Of a stretch of 64,000 bases of DNA, positions 34,775 through 43,415 are shown one piece after another. This DNA is from Comamonas resistens (GTDB lineage: Bacteria > Pseudomonadota > Gammaproteobacteria > Burkholderiales > Burkholderiaceae_C). The DNA lies in contig NZ_CP125947.1 in the NCBI RefSeq assembly GCF_030064165.1, positions 4,650,001 through 4,714,000 on the forward strand, in the 5' to 3' direction. Under the pieces are notes generated by a model. That model did not search any database and was not told where the DNA came from. It was given only the letters and a program-made list of their open reading frames with translations. Both the position numbers and the translations under genes were made by a program. Numbering within the stretch: the stretch's first letter is position 1; the number at the start of each line of letters is the position of its first letter.

Positions 34775-35818
34775 GTGGACATCACGCAATTGCTGGCATT
34801 CAGTGTCAAGAACAAGGCTTCGGACTTGCATTTGTCCGCGGGACTGCCACCCATGATCCGCGTCCACGGCGATGTGCGCCGCATCAATATCGATCCGCTC
34901 GATCACAAGACCGTGCACGCCATGGTCTACGACATCATGAGCGATGCGCAGCGCAAGCAGTACGAAGAATTCCTGGAGGTGGACTTCTCGTTCGAGATCG
35001 AAGGTCTGGCCCGCTTCCGTGTCAACGCCTTCAACCAGAACCGCGGCGCGGCCGCCGTGTTCCGTACCATTCCGAGCAAGATTCTGACGCTGGAGCAGCT
35101 CAACGCCCCCAAGATTTTCTCCGACCTGGCCCTGAAGCCGCGCGGACTGGTGCTCGTAACCGGCCCCACGGGTTCGGGCAAATCGACCACGCTGGCAGCC
35201 ATGGTCAACTACCTCAACGAGACCGAGTACGGCCACATTCTGACGGTGGAAGACCCCATCGAATTCGTGCATGAATCCAAGAAATGCCTGATCAACCAGC
35301 GCGAAGTCGGCCCCATGACGCTGTCGTTCGCCGCGGCGCTGAAGTCCGCGCTGCGTGAGGACCCGGACGCGATTCTGGTCGGTGAAATGCGCGACCTGGA
35401 AACCATACGCCTGGCCATGACGGCCGCCGAAACCGGCCACCTGGTGTTCGGCACGCTGCACACCTCATCGGCCGCCAAGACCATCGACCGTATCATCGAC
35501 GTGTTCCCGGCCGAGGAAAAGGAAATGGTGCGCGCCATGCTGTCCGAGTCGCTGCAGGCCGTGATCTCGCAGACGCTGTGCAAGACCAAGGACGGCCAGG
35601 GCCGCGTTGCGGCGCACGAGATCATGCTGGGCACGCCCGCCATCCGCAACCTGATTCGCGAGGCCAAGGTGGCGCAGATGTACTCCACCATCCAGACCAG
35701 CCAGAACATGGGCATGCAGACGCTGGACCAGAACCTGACCGACCTGGTTCGCCGCAATGTCATCAGCGCCGCCGAGGCCCGTTCCAAGGCGAAAATTCCC
35801 GAAAATTTCCCTGGGTAA
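34775..35818 (+). CDS. pilT: Type IV pilus retraction ATPase PilT
   Basis: A 347-residue hexameric secretion ATPase that depolymerises pili and powers twitching motility. Walker A is GPTGSGKSTT, the Asp box is ILTVEDPIEFVHES, Walker B is ILVGEMRD, the His box is GHLVFGTLHTSSAAKTIDR, and the C-terminal retraction motif AIRNLIRE is present. The start is GTG 34775, chosen because GGGAGG sits 7 nt upstream and it gives the family N-terminus DITQLLAFSVKNKASDLHLS. It precedes pilU, separated by a repeat-containing gap of 127 bp. Confidence 0.97.
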   Translation: MDITQLLAFSVKNKASDLHLSAGLPPMIRVHGDVRRINIDPLDHKTVHAMVYDIMSDAQRKQYEEFLEVDFSFEIEGLARFRVNAFNQNRGAAAVFRTIPSKILTLEQLNAPKIFSDLALKPRGLVLVTGPTGSGKSTTLAAMVNYLNETEYGHILTVEDPIEFVHESKKCLINQREVGPMTLSFAAALKSALREDPDAILVGEMRDLETIRLAMTAAETGHLVFGTLHTSSAAKTIDRIIDVFPAEEKEMVRAMLSESLQAVISQTLCKTKDGQGRVAAHEIMLGTPAIRNLIREAKVAQMYSTIQTSQNMGMQTLDQNLTDLVRRNVISAAEARSKAKIPENFPG

Positions 35819-35825
35819 CCCATTA

Positions 35826-35920
35826 CCCCCTGAGCGGCTTTGCCGCTTCCCCCTGAGGGGGACGACAGCCTTTGCTGCGGGGCGGCCCTTGCTGGCTGTC
35901 TCTCGCTTGGGTTGCGCCAG
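35826..35920 (+). repeat. Comamonad-type intergenic repeat, copy B
   Basis: A 95-bp element in the pilT-pilU gap. It begins CCCCCTGAGCGGCTTTGCCGC and continues GGGGGACGACAGCCTTTGC, CCCTTGCTGGCTGTCTCTCGC and TTGCGCC. It aligns along its length to copy A in inverted orientation. The GCGGCTTTGCCGC palindrome forms a short hairpin without a T tract. Confidence 0.75.
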
Positions 35921-35945
35921 TTTTGACCGTCTTTGAGGAGTGATC

Positions 35946-37082
35946 ATGGAACGCGATCAGGCCAGTAAATTCATCAACGATCTGCTCAAGCTCATGGTCA
36001 GCCGCAACGGCAGCGACCTGTTCATCACGGCGGAGTTTCCGCCAGCCATCAAGATCGATGGCAAGGTGACCAAGGTCTCGCCCCAGCCGCTGTCGCCGTT
36101 GCACACGCTGGCTCTGGCCCGTTCCATCATGAGCGACAAGCAGGTGGCCGACTTCGAGCACACCAAGGAGTGCAACTTCGCCATCTCTCCGGCCGGCGTG
36201 GGGCGTTTTCGCGTCAATGCCTTTGTGCAGCAGGGCAAGGTCGGCATGGTTCTGCGGACCATCCCCACCACGCTGCCCACGATCGACGGCCTGGGTGTGC
36301 CCCAGATCCTCAAGGAAGTGACCATGACCAAGCGTGGTCTGTGCATCCTGGTGGGCGCCACGGGCTCGGGTAAATCGACCACTCTGGCCGCCATGGTGGA
36401 CTGGCGCAACGAGAATTCCTTCGGCCACATCATCACCGTGGAAGACCCCGTGGAATTCGTGCATCCGCACAAGAACTGCGTGGTCACGCAACGCGAGGTG
36501 GGTCTGGATACGGACAGCTGGGAAGCCGCGCTCAAGAACACGCTGCGCCAGGCGCCCGACGTGATTCTGATGGGCGAAATCCGCGACCGCGAGACCATGG
36601 AGCACGCGATTGCCTTCTCCGAAACCGGGCACCTGTGCCTGGCCACGCTGCACGCCAACAGCGCCAACCAGGCACTGGACCGCATCGTCAACTTCTTCCC
36701 CGAAGAGCGCCGCCCCCAGCTGCTGATGGATGTGTCGCTGAATCTGCGCGCCATCGTCTCCCAGCGCCTGATTCCCAAGCAGGACGCCAAGGGCCGCGTG
36801 GCCGCCATCGAGGTGATGCTGAACTCCCCCCTGATTGCCGATCTGATCTTCAAGGGCGAAGTCGCCGAGATCAAGGAGATCATGAAGAAGAGCCGCAACA
36901 TCGGTATGCAGACCTTTGACCAGGCGCTGTTCGACCTCTTCGAGTCCAATCTCATCACCTATGAGGATGCGCTGCGCAATGCCGACTCGGTCAATGACCT
37001 GCGCCTGCAGATCAAGCTCAACAGCCAGCGCGCCCGCACCCAGGATCTGGCTGCTGGTACCGAGCATCTGACGATCGTTTAG
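35946..37082 (+). CDS. pilU: Type IV pilus retraction ATPase accessory protein PilU
   Basis: A 378-residue PilT paralogue that works with PilT in pilus retraction. Walker A is GATGSGKSTT, Walker B is VILMGEIRDRETMEHAI, and the His box is GHLCLATLHANSANQALDRIVNFFPEERR. The AIRNLIRE motif of PilT is not kept. The start ATG 35946 has GAGGAG at close spacing; an upstream GTG at 35940 is less likely. The C-terminus, with NADSVNDLRLQIKL, matches PilU proteins. It follows pilT on the same strand. Confidence 0.96.
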   Translation: MERDQASKFINDLLKLMVSRNGSDLFITAEFPPAIKIDGKVTKVSPQPLSPLHTLALARSIMSDKQVADFEHTKECNFAISPAGVGRFRVNAFVQQGKVGMVLRTIPTTLPTIDGLGVPQILKEVTMTKRGLCILVGATGSGKSTTLAAMVDWRNENSFGHIITVEDPVEFVHPHKNCVVTQREVGLDTDSWEAALKNTLRQAPDVILMGEIRDRETMEHAIAFSETGHLCLATLHANSANQALDRIVNFFPEERRPQLLMDVSLNLRAIVSQRLIPKQDAKGRVAAIEVMLNSPLIADLIFKGEVAEIKEIMKKSRNIGMQTFDQALFDLFESNLITYEDALRNADSVNDLRLQIKLNSQRARTQDLAAGTEHLTIV

Positions 37083-37083
37083 C

Positions 37084-37164
37084 CCCCTGGGGGCTCCAGC
37101 CTTTGCAGCTGGGCGGCAGGGACGTCCAGGCCCTTGCTGGCAGCCCTGGCATGCGCCACGCCAG
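37084..37164 (+). repeat. Comamonad-type intergenic repeat, diverged copy C
   Basis: An element just after pilU with CCCCCTGGGGG, CAGCCTTTGCAGCTGGGCGGC, CCCTTGCTGGCAGCC and ATGCGCC. It follows the order of the right part of copy B but with more substitutions. It starts two bases after the pilU stop codon. Confidence 0.55.
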
Positions 37165-37203
37165 TGGCGTGCAACTTCAACCATCAAGCATTCGAGGATT
37201 TTC

Positions 37204-38109
37204 ATGACTGCCACCATCGCCCCCCGCAGCTACGAGCCTTGCGCCTCCACGCCCGTGGCCTTTCTGGGCCTCGGTGTCATGGGTGCGCCCATGGCCGCAC
37301 ATCTGGCAGCCGCAGGCCATCAGGTCACGGTCTACAACCGCACAGCGGCCAAAGCCGAGCAGTGGGCCCAGCAATTCGGTGGCCGCCATGCAGCAACGCC
37401 ACGCGAAGCCGTACAGGGCGCTCGCATGGTGTTTTGCTGTGTTGGCAATGATGACGACCTGCGCGCCGTTGTCGAAGGCGAAAACGGCGCCCTGGCAGGC
37501 ATGGAATCCGGGGCCATCCTTGTGGACCACACCACGGCCTCGGCCCAGATTGCCCGTGAGCTGTACGTGCAGGCCCTGCAGCGTGGTCTGCACTTTATCG
37601 ATGCGCCGGTTTCTGGCGGCGAGGCCGGGGCCGTCAACGGTCAGCTCACGGTGATGTGCGGTGGCGATGAAGCCGTGTTCGAACAGGCCGCGCCAGTGGC
37701 TGCAGCCTTCTCTCGCGCCTTTACCCATATGGGTCCCAGCGGCAGCGGCCAGCTGACCAAGATGGTCAACCAGATCTGCGTTGCAGGTCTGGTTCAGGCT
37801 CTGTCCGAAGCCATCGCCTTCGGCCTGCGCGCCGATCTGGATGTCAACAAGGTGCTGGATGTCATCGGCAAGGGCGCAGCCCAGAGCTGGCAACTGGACA
37901 ACCGCGGCAAGACCATGGCGGTGGGCAAGTTCGATTTCGGTTTTGCGGTCGACTGGATGCGCAAGGACCTGAACCTGGTGCTGGAGGAAGCGCAACGCAA
38001 CGGAGCCCGCCTGCCCGTGACGGCGCTGGTGGACCAGTTCTATGCCGATGTGCAGGCCATGGGCGGCAACCGCTGGGACACATCAAGCCTGATTCAGCGC
38101 CTGCGCTAA
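37204..38109 (+). CDS. NAD(P)-dependent beta-hydroxyacid dehydrogenase (3-hydroxyisobutyrate dehydrogenase family)
   Basis: A 301-residue oxidoreductase. The Rossmann motif VAFLGLGVMGAPMAAHLAAAGHQV is followed by the substrate-binding HFIDAPVSGGEAGAVNG and the catalytic lysine region GPSGSGQLTKMVNQ, with the typical helical C-terminal domain. Family members reduce or oxidise 3-hydroxyisobutyrate, tartronate semialdehyde, glyoxylate/succinate semialdehyde or similar. The exact substrate is not readable. It is separated from pilU by a repeat and is probably independent of the pilus genes. A bidirectional terminator lies about 105 bp after it. Confidence 0.9.
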   Translation: MTATIAPRSYEPCASTPVAFLGLGVMGAPMAAHLAAAGHQVTVYNRTAAKAEQWAQQFGGRHAATPREAVQGARMVFCCVGNDDDLRAVVEGENGALAGMESGAILVDHTTASAQIARELYVQALQRGLHFIDAPVSGGEAGAVNGQLTVMCGGDEAVFEQAAPVAAAFSRAFTHMGPSGSGQLTKMVNQICVAGLVQALSEAIAFGLRADLDVNKVLDVIGKGAAQSWQLDNRGKTMAVGKFDFGFAVDWMRKDLNLVLEEAQRNGARLPVTALVDQFYADVQAMGGNRWDTSSLIQRLR

Positions 38110-38215
38110 GCCTGCAGACCCTGGTGCCCTTACGCGCCCCATTTCGGGTGATTCGCTGCCCCTCCTGAAGGGGCCAGGCAGCCCCGGCGTTTTCATCTTG
38201 GGCGGCCTGGCGATG

Positions 38216-38245
38216 AAAAAAGCCGGACTCTTGTCCGGCTTTTTT
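38216..38245. terminator. Bidirectional terminator between the dehydrogenase and dolP
   Basis: A 13-bp stem (AAAAAAGCCGGAC and GTCCGGCTTTTTT) with a TCTT loop. It lies between the convergent dehydrogenase and dolP genes. The A and T tracts on both sides let it terminate both transcripts. Confidence 0.9.
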
Positions 38246-38263
38246 GCATTCACAGACTTCGCT

Positions 38264-38917
38264 TCAGTTCATGCTGGAGCGGTCCTCGACCACGGGGGCG
38301 GGCTGGGGAGACATATTGGAAAGCTCATCCTCCGAAATCACCTCGAACAGACGCACCACCTTGGATACATCGTTGACGCCACGCGCAACCTCGGCCGCGC
38401 GCTTGGACTCACGTGGTGTGACGATGCCCATCAGATAGACCACATTGTTTTCGGTCACCACCTTGATGGCCGAGGCGGAAATATCCTTGGCATTGACCAG
38501 GCTGGCCTTGACCTGGCCGGTGATCATCGTGTCCTTGGAGCGCTGGCCCAGGGTCGCGGTGAAGGGCGCCACCTCGATCTCGTTATAGACATTGCGTACC
38601 GTGGGTTGCTCGCGCACCAGCTTTTCAATGGTCGCCTTGTCAGTGGCATTGCCCGCCTGGCCGGTCAGCAGCACCACACGGTTGTAACTGGTCGCACTGG
38701 CGCGCGCCTTATCACCCATGACCTCGGCAATGCGGTTGCCTGCGCGCAGTTCTATGCCCTGGTCTTCCACCTGTGTGCCTGTGGTGCGCCTGTCCACGGC
38801 CGACATACCTGCCACGGCAGCACCACCGCCCACCAGGGCGATACAGCCGCTGAGCGCTCCGCCCAAGGCCACCACGGTCAATGCGGCACATGCCGCGCGG
38901 GTCCACTGCAATTTCAT
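38264..38917 (-). CDS. dolP: BON-domain outer-membrane lipoprotein DolP (YraP)
   Basis: A 217-residue lipoprotein. The lipobox LSGC is at about residues 22-25 after a hydrophobic signal. Two BON domains follow, at about residues 45-115 (DQGIELRAGNRIAEVMGDKARASATSYNRVVLLTGQAGN) and 120-192 (IKVVTENNVVYLMGIVTPRESKRAAEVARGVNDVSKVVRLFEVI). In E. coli DolP supports outer-membrane integrity at the division site. The start overlaps the end of diaA by 4 bp (ATGA), so the two are translationally coupled. Gene order with rsmI, yraN and diaA matches the E. coli locus. Confidence 0.93.
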   Translation of the reverse strand: MKLQWTRAACAALTVVALGGALSGCIALVGGGAAVAGMSAVDRRTTGTQVEDQGIELRAGNRIAEVMGDKARASATSYNRVVLLTGQAGNATDKATIEKLVREQPTVRNVYNEIEVAPFTATLGQRSKDTMITGQVKASLVNAKDISASAIKVVTENNVVYLMGIVTPRESKRAAEVARGVNDVSKVVRLFEVISEDELSNMSPQPAPVVEDRSSMN

Positions 38918-39522
38918 AAAGGCATCTCCTGGTCACCAAGCAATTGCGAATCCACACCGTCCGCCAGACAGTGAAGAATCAGGGTATGGGTCTCGCGCAC
39001 GCGCGCTGCACGGTCATGAGGCACGCAGATCAGCACATCGGTCTCGCGCACATGAGCCGCCAGATTGCCGCCGGTGCGCCCTGTCAGCACCACGGCCATC
39101 ATGTCGCGCTCATGGGCGGCTTCCAGGGCTTCCTGCATCACCACATCGTTGCCGCTGACGGACATCAGCAAAAGCAGGTCACCGGGCTGGCCCAGTGCCC
39201 GAATCTGCCGTGCCAGATATTGCGTGGCGTTGCCACCGGACCCCGTGGCGCCCACGGTTCCCAGCAGACCGCCATCCGAGCTCAGGGCCAGAGCCGCCAG
39301 TTCGGGACGATCGCGCTCGAAACCTGTGACGCACAGGGATGCAAATAATTGGGCATCGCTGGCCGAAACGCCGGCGCCGCAAGCCAGCACCTTGCCGCCA
39401 CCGGTGACACAGGCCAGCATGGCCTGCACAGCGGAAGCGATGGGTTGGCTCAGCGCCTGGGCGGCCTGATACTTCAGGTCGGCACTGTCGATGAAATGCT
39501 GTTGAATTCGTTGCTCTAGCAT
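38914..39522 (-). CDS. diaA: SIS-domain protein, DiaA/GmhA-like
   Basis: A 202-residue protein with one sugar-isomerase (SIS) domain: GGGKVLACGAGVSASDAQLFASLCVTGFERDRPELAALAL, then GQPGDLLLLMSVSGNDVVMQEALEAA. The family includes DiaA, the DnaA-binding initiator protein, and the phosphoheptose isomerase GmhA. The position between yraN and dolP favours DiaA. The stop overlaps the dolP start by 4 bp. The GmhA active-site residues cannot be judged by eye. Confidence 0.87.
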   Translation of the reverse strand: MLEQRIQQHFIDSADLKYQAAQALSQPIASAVQAMLACVTGGGKVLACGAGVSASDAQLFASLCVTGFERDRPELAALALSSDGGLLGTVGATGSGGNATQYLARQIRALGQPGDLLLLMSVSGNDVVMQEALEAAHERDMMAVVLTGRTGGNLAAHVRETDVLICVPHDRAARVRETHTLILHCLADGVDSQLLGDQEMPL

Positions 39523-39600
39523 GGAGGCCCGATGATACCTGCGTGCTGTTATCTCTTTGGTAGCTAAGAGTTATTTGCGCATCTATGTTGCAGCCAACAT

Positions 39601-39990
39601 TCACTGTGCATCGAAAGCAGCCTTGAGCCATTGCAGCTCGGCCCCCTCCAGCAACACCACATCAAACCGGCAAGGCGGCGGCGCTGCAAGGCGCGCCAGG
39701 TAATGGCGGGCCGCCAGCACGATGCGCCCCTGCTTGGTGGTGCCGATGCTGCCACCCGCGCCACCATAGCGTCCGGTGTTACGACTGCGCACCTCCACAA
39801 ACACCAAAGACCCGTCGCGGTCACGCAGGATCAGATCGATTTCACCGCCACCACGGCCCGCCGTTCGATAATTGCGCTCAATCAGCCTCAAGCCCTGCCT
39901 CTGCAGGTAAGCCAGCGCAGCATCCTCGGCCTGCTGGCCGCGTGTGGTTGTGCTTTGCGCCGGCTTGGGCCGCTTTCCAAGGAAATCCAT
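39601..39990 (-). CDS. yraN: YraN family (UPF0102) nuclease-like protein
   Basis: A 129-residue protein with the restriction-endonuclease-like core of UPF0102: EDAALAYLQRQGLRLIERNYR, GGGEIDLILRDRDGSLVFVEVRSRN. The Glu, Asp and Glu-X-Arg residues form the nuclease-type active-site pattern. The biochemical role is unproven. Its ATG (39990-39988) overlaps by one base the TTG start of rsmI on the other strand, and AGAGG lies upstream. It precedes diaA on the same strand. Confidence 0.92.
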   Translation of the reverse strand: MDFLGKRPKPAQSTTTRGQQAEDAALAYLQRQGLRLIERNYRTAGRGGGEIDLILRDRDGSLVFVEVRSRNTGRYGGAGGSIGTTKQGRIVLAARHYLARLAAPPPCRFDVVLLEGAELQWLKAAFDAQ

Positions 39991-40913
39991 TGACTACCTC
40001 TTTCGCCTCTGCACTGACGGCCGCACGGGATGCGGCCGCTTCCCAGCATTATCCGCAGGGAGCCCTGTATGTGGTGGCGACGCCCATCGGCAATCTGGCC
40101 GACATCGGCCTGCGCGCCCTGCATGTGCTGCAGCTCGTGGACTGCATTGCCTGCGAAGACACGCGCCACACCCAGGGCATGCTGCGCAGCTATGGTCTGG
40201 AGCGCCCGGGCAGCCAGTTGCTGGCCGTGCACCAGCATAACGAGGCCGAAGCGGCCCAGCAGGTCATCGCACGCCTGCAGCAAGGCCAGCGCATCGCCTA
40301 TGTCAGCGATGCCGGCACGCCTGGCGTCAGCGATCCCGGCGCGCGCCTGTGCGCCGCGTTGCAGGAAGTGGGCTTGCGCAGCATTCCTTTGCCCGGAGCC
40401 AGCAGCGTGACCTCGGCCATCAGCGTGGCTGGCGCCATACCCCCCGCTCAGGGCGAAAGCGGTTTTCTGTTCGCCGGCTTTCTGCCCACCAAGAATGCCG
40501 AACGCCTGGCCGCCGTGCAAAAACTTGCCGATCAGCCGCGCTGCACCGTGCTGCTCGAAGCGCCACACCGCATCATCGAACTGGCCCAGGCCCTGGCCCT
40601 GCTTGGCGAGCGTCGCGTCACGCTGGCGCGCGAGATCACCAAGCAGTTCGAAGACATCGCCACCATGCCAGCCAGCGAACTCGCGGCCTGGCTGCAGGCC
40701 TCGCCGCAGCGCGTCAAGGGCGAGTTTGCCATCGTGCTGCACCCTGTGGCGGTGCAGCAGGAATCGGGCGAGGCCGAGCGCGTGCTCAAGCTGCTGCTGG
40801 CCGAGTTGCCGACCAAGACGGCCGTGAAGCTGGCCGCCGAAATCACTGGAGCCAGTCGCAACACGCTCTACGACCGGGCGCTGGAACTCAAGCGGGCCGC
40901 CGAAGGCGAATAA
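39990..40913 (+). CDS. rsmI: 16S rRNA (cytidine1402-2'-O)-methyltransferase RsmI
   Basis: A 307-residue SAM-dependent tetrapyrrole-methylase-fold enzyme that methylates C1402 in the decoding centre. It has LYVVATPIGNLADIGLRAL, the IACEDTRHTQGML block, RIAYVSDAGTPGVSDPGARL and the C-terminal KTAVKLAAEITGASRNTLYDRALELK. I place the start at TTG 39990, with AAGGA about 7 nt upstream; this gives the usual family length. An in-frame extension to 39942 lacks support. It is divergent from yraN with a one-base start overlap. Confidence 0.93.
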   Translation: MTTSFASALTAARDAAASQHYPQGALYVVATPIGNLADIGLRALHVLQLVDCIACEDTRHTQGMLRSYGLERPGSQLLAVHQHNEAEAAQQVIARLQQGQRIAYVSDAGTPGVSDPGARLCAALQEVGLRSIPLPGASSVTSAISVAGAIPPAQGESGFLFAGFLPTKNAERLAAVQKLADQPRCTVLLEAPHRIIELAQALALLGERRVTLAREITKQFEDIATMPASELAAWLQASPQRVKGEFAIVLHPVAVQQESGEAERVLKLLLAELPTKTAVKLAAEITGASRNTLYDRALELKRAAEGE

Positions 40914-40927
40914 GCATCAAAATGACC

Positions 40928-40954
40928 GATAGCGCTTATATACAAAGCGCTATC
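40928..40954. terminator. Inverted repeat between convergent rsmI and the Hsp70-like gene
   Basis: A perfect 10-bp inverted repeat, GATAGCGCTT and AAGCGCTATC, with a 7-nt loop. It is followed by CACTTTTTGATA. It lies 14 bp after rsmI and 16 bp before the convergent stop, so it may terminate rsmI. It also resembles the AGCGCTT repeat family of this genome. Confidence 0.5.
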
Positions 40955-40970
40955 AGCTCACTTTTTGATA

Positions 40971-42221
40971 TCAGGCGTAAGCCAGGCCGGTGGCCACGCC
41001 GCCAAACAGATCGCCTTCGACCTGCGGCGTGGCGGGAAACGCCGTGCGCAAGGCATCGCGCAGCGTGCGCAGGGCCGACGAGCCGCCGGTCAGATAGATC
41101 GCATCCGGCGCATCCACACCGGCCTGGTGAACGCAGTCCTGGGCGCATTCCACCACCTGCTGCAGCAGGGCCTGCAACTGCTCCTCCAGGACCTGCGGAG
41201 AAATTTCCGCGGGCAAGCCGTCTTCTAGCCAGCCCAGGGCGATGCCGGCTGCCGCATGGCTTTGCGAGGCAGCGATCTTGGCCTGCTCCACCGCATCGGC
41301 GAGACGGTGGCCTTCGCGCCATTCCAGCACCTTCATCAGGCGCTGGTGCAGTTGCAGGTCGCTGTAGTCGTTCTTGAGATTGCGCGCCGACGCCAGCGAT
41401 TTGGCCGTGTACAGCCACTGGATCAGATGCCAGGTGGAAAGATCGAAGAACACGCTGCTGGGCACCTCGCGCCCGCTGGGACCGATGTGCTTGTAGCCCA
41501 GCAAGGGCATGACCTGGGCCACATTCAAACGGTGGTCAAAGTCCGTGCCGCCGATATGCACGCCCGTGGTGGCCAGAATATCCTGACTGCGATCGGCATG
41601 TCCGGCCTGCTGCGGCCCCAGGCGCACCACGGTGAAGTCCGAAGTGCCGCCGCCGATGTCGACGACCAGCACCAGCTTTTCCTCGCTCAGGCGCTGTTCG
41701 TAATCCAGTGCCGCGGCAATCGGCTCCAGCTGGAAGCTGACTTCACCCAGGCCCGCGGCGCGCGCCGCAGCGGCCAGGGCATCCTGCGCCTGACGGTCTC
41801 GCTGCGGGTGCTCGTCGACAAAATGCACGGGACGCCCGAGCACCACGCGCTCGGGCAGACGTCCGTCCAGCGCCTGGCGTGCCTGATCGGCCACGCGCTT
41901 GAGAAAGATCGCGATGATGTCCTGGTAGCTGACGAGCTGCTCGTGCACCGCGGTCTTTTCCAGCAAAAGGCTGCTGCCCAGCAGGCTTTTGAGGGAACGC
42001 ATCAGACGCCCTTCCTCGCCCGCCAGATACTGCTGCATGGCATCGCGGCCGAAATGCGTGCTGTGCTCTTCGGTATTGAAGAACAGCGCCGTGGGCATGC
42101 CGGTGGCGACGCCTTCCAGCGGCAGCAGGCGCGCGGGTGCGCCCGGCATGCGATAGGCGGCCGCCGAGTTGGAGGTTCCGAAATCTATGCCCAGTGTGGC
42201 GGGGGAAAAAGCAGTCGTCAT
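40971..42221 (-). CDS. Hsp70 family protein, YegD-like
   Basis: A 416-residue actin-fold ATPase of the Hsp70 superfamily that lacks the usual C-terminal substrate-binding lid. It has the phosphate-1 loop GIDFGTSNSAAAYR, phosphate-2 VLVVDIGGGTSDFTVV, and the adenosine motif AIYLTGGSSALRTLRDAL. The insert ILATTGVHIGGTDFDHRLNV is typical of the YegD group. The ATG at 42221 gives the family start; a TTG at 42287 would add 22 residues. Its client or function is unknown. It has no dnaJ or grpE partner nearby. Confidence 0.9.
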   Translation of the reverse strand: MTTAFSPATLGIDFGTSNSAAAYRMPGAPARLLPLEGVATGMPTALFFNTEEHSTHFGRDAMQQYLAGEEGRLMRSLKSLLGSSLLLEKTAVHEQLVSYQDIIAIFLKRVADQARQALDGRLPERVVLGRPVHFVDEHPQRDRQAQDALAAAARAAGLGEVSFQLEPIAAALDYEQRLSEEKLVLVVDIGGGTSDFTVVRLGPQQAGHADRSQDILATTGVHIGGTDFDHRLNVAQVMPLLGYKHIGPSGREVPSSVFFDLSTWHLIQWLYTAKSLASARNLKNDYSDLQLHQRLMKVLEWREGHRLADAVEQAKIAASQSHAAAGIALGWLEDGLPAEISPQVLEEQLQALLQQVVECAQDCVHQAGVDAPDAIYLTGGSSALRTLRDALRTAFPATPQVEGDLFGGVATGLAYA

Positions 42222-42400
42222 GGGAGGTGGCACAGCACTGGCGGCGGTAACAAAAATGCCCACCTGCTGTGGGCTGTAAATCGGCAAAGGGACGCCATTC
42301 TAGCGTTGCCGAATTCCGCCCGTGCCCGCCCGATGATTCGGCCCAATACCCATGCACAGGCTGCGGTAAAAGCCCTTGCTGCAGTCCCGGGCCGCCCAGC

Positions 42401-43405
42401 TCAGTTGCCGGGCACACGGTTGAGCAGCGGCGCGCCGCGCTCGAAATCCGTGATGCTGTCCACCGTGGCCGCCATGATCTGACCTATGGCCTCCACGGTG
42501 AAAAAAGCCTGGTGGCCGGTGACGATGACATTGGGAAAGGACACCAGGCGCTGGATCACGTCGTCCGTGATGATGGTGGACGACAGGTCCTGGAAGAACA
42601 GGCTGGCCTCCTGCTCGTAGACATCGATGGCCAGGCCGCCGAGCTGGCCGCTCTTGAGCGCCTGCACCGCCGCTTCGGTGTCCACCAGGCCGCCGCGGCT
42701 GGTGTTGACGAGGATGGCGCCGCGCTTTATGTGGGACAGCGAGGCGGCATCGACGATGTGATGCGTCTCCTCGGTCAAGGGGCAGTGCAGCGAGATCACG
42801 TCCGAGCCGGCCAGCAGCTCGCGCACCGGCACGTAGCGTCCGCCCTGCTGCTCGAAGGCCGGATCGGGGTACTTGTCATGGCCCAGCACCGTGCAGCCGA
42901 AGCCAAGCATGATGCGCGCGAAGAGGCTGCCGATCTTCCCAGTGCCGATCACGCCCACGGTCTTGCCGTGCAGATCGAAGCCCATCAGGCCGTCAAGCTC
43001 GAAATTTCCCTCGCGCGTGCGCATGCTGGCACGCGCGATCTTGCGGTTGACGGCCAGCAGCAGGCCCACGGCAAACTCGGCCACCGAGTGCGGCGAATAG
43101 TCGCTCACGCGCACCACGGCCACGCCCAGCCGTCCTGCCGCAGCTGCATCGATATGGTTGTAGCCCGTGGAGCGCGTGGCCACCAGGCGCGTGCCCTGGT
43201 CCGCCAGCAGTTGCAGCACCTCGGCATCCACGCAGTCGTTGACGAAGACACAGACGGCCGCGCAGCCGCGCGCCAGCGCCGCAGTCTCGGCCGTGAGCCG
43301 GTCCTGGATGAAGAGCAGCTCATGGCCCGCCGCGGGATTTGCGTGATTGGCCTCGGTGAGCAGGGACTGGTCGTAGCGGCGGGCACTGAAGACGGCAACT
43401 CTCAT
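42401..43405 (-). CDS. ldhA: D-lactate dehydrogenase (fermentative, NAD-dependent)
   Basis: A 334-residue D-2-hydroxyacid dehydrogenase. The NAD-binding motif is TVGVIGTGKIGSLFARI, the catalytic Arg lies in NTSRGGLVDTEAAVQALKSG, and the His in NVIVTGHQAFFT. The DVYEQEASLFFQDLSS segment is typical of LdhA. It should interconvert pyruvate and D-lactate. The start at 43405 has GAGGAGG 5 nt upstream. It is 10 bp downstream of the anion permease gene on the same strand, which suggests an operon for a 2-hydroxy or 2-oxo acid. Confidence 0.92.
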   Translation of the reverse strand: MRVAVFSARRYDQSLLTEANHANPAAGHELLFIQDRLTAETAALARGCAAVCVFVNDCVDAEVLQLLADQGTRLVATRSTGYNHIDAAAAGRLGVAVVRVSDYSPHSVAEFAVGLLLAVNRKIARASMRTREGNFELDGLMGFDLHGKTVGVIGTGKIGSLFARIMLGFGCTVLGHDKYPDPAFEQQGGRYVPVRELLAGSDVISLHCPLTEETHHIVDAASLSHIKRGAILVNTSRGGLVDTEAAVQALKSGQLGGLAIDVYEQEASLFFQDLSSTIITDDVIQRLVSFPNVIVTGHQAFFTVEAIGQIMAATVDSITDFERGAPLLNRVPGN

Positions 43406-43415
43406 GCGAACCTCC

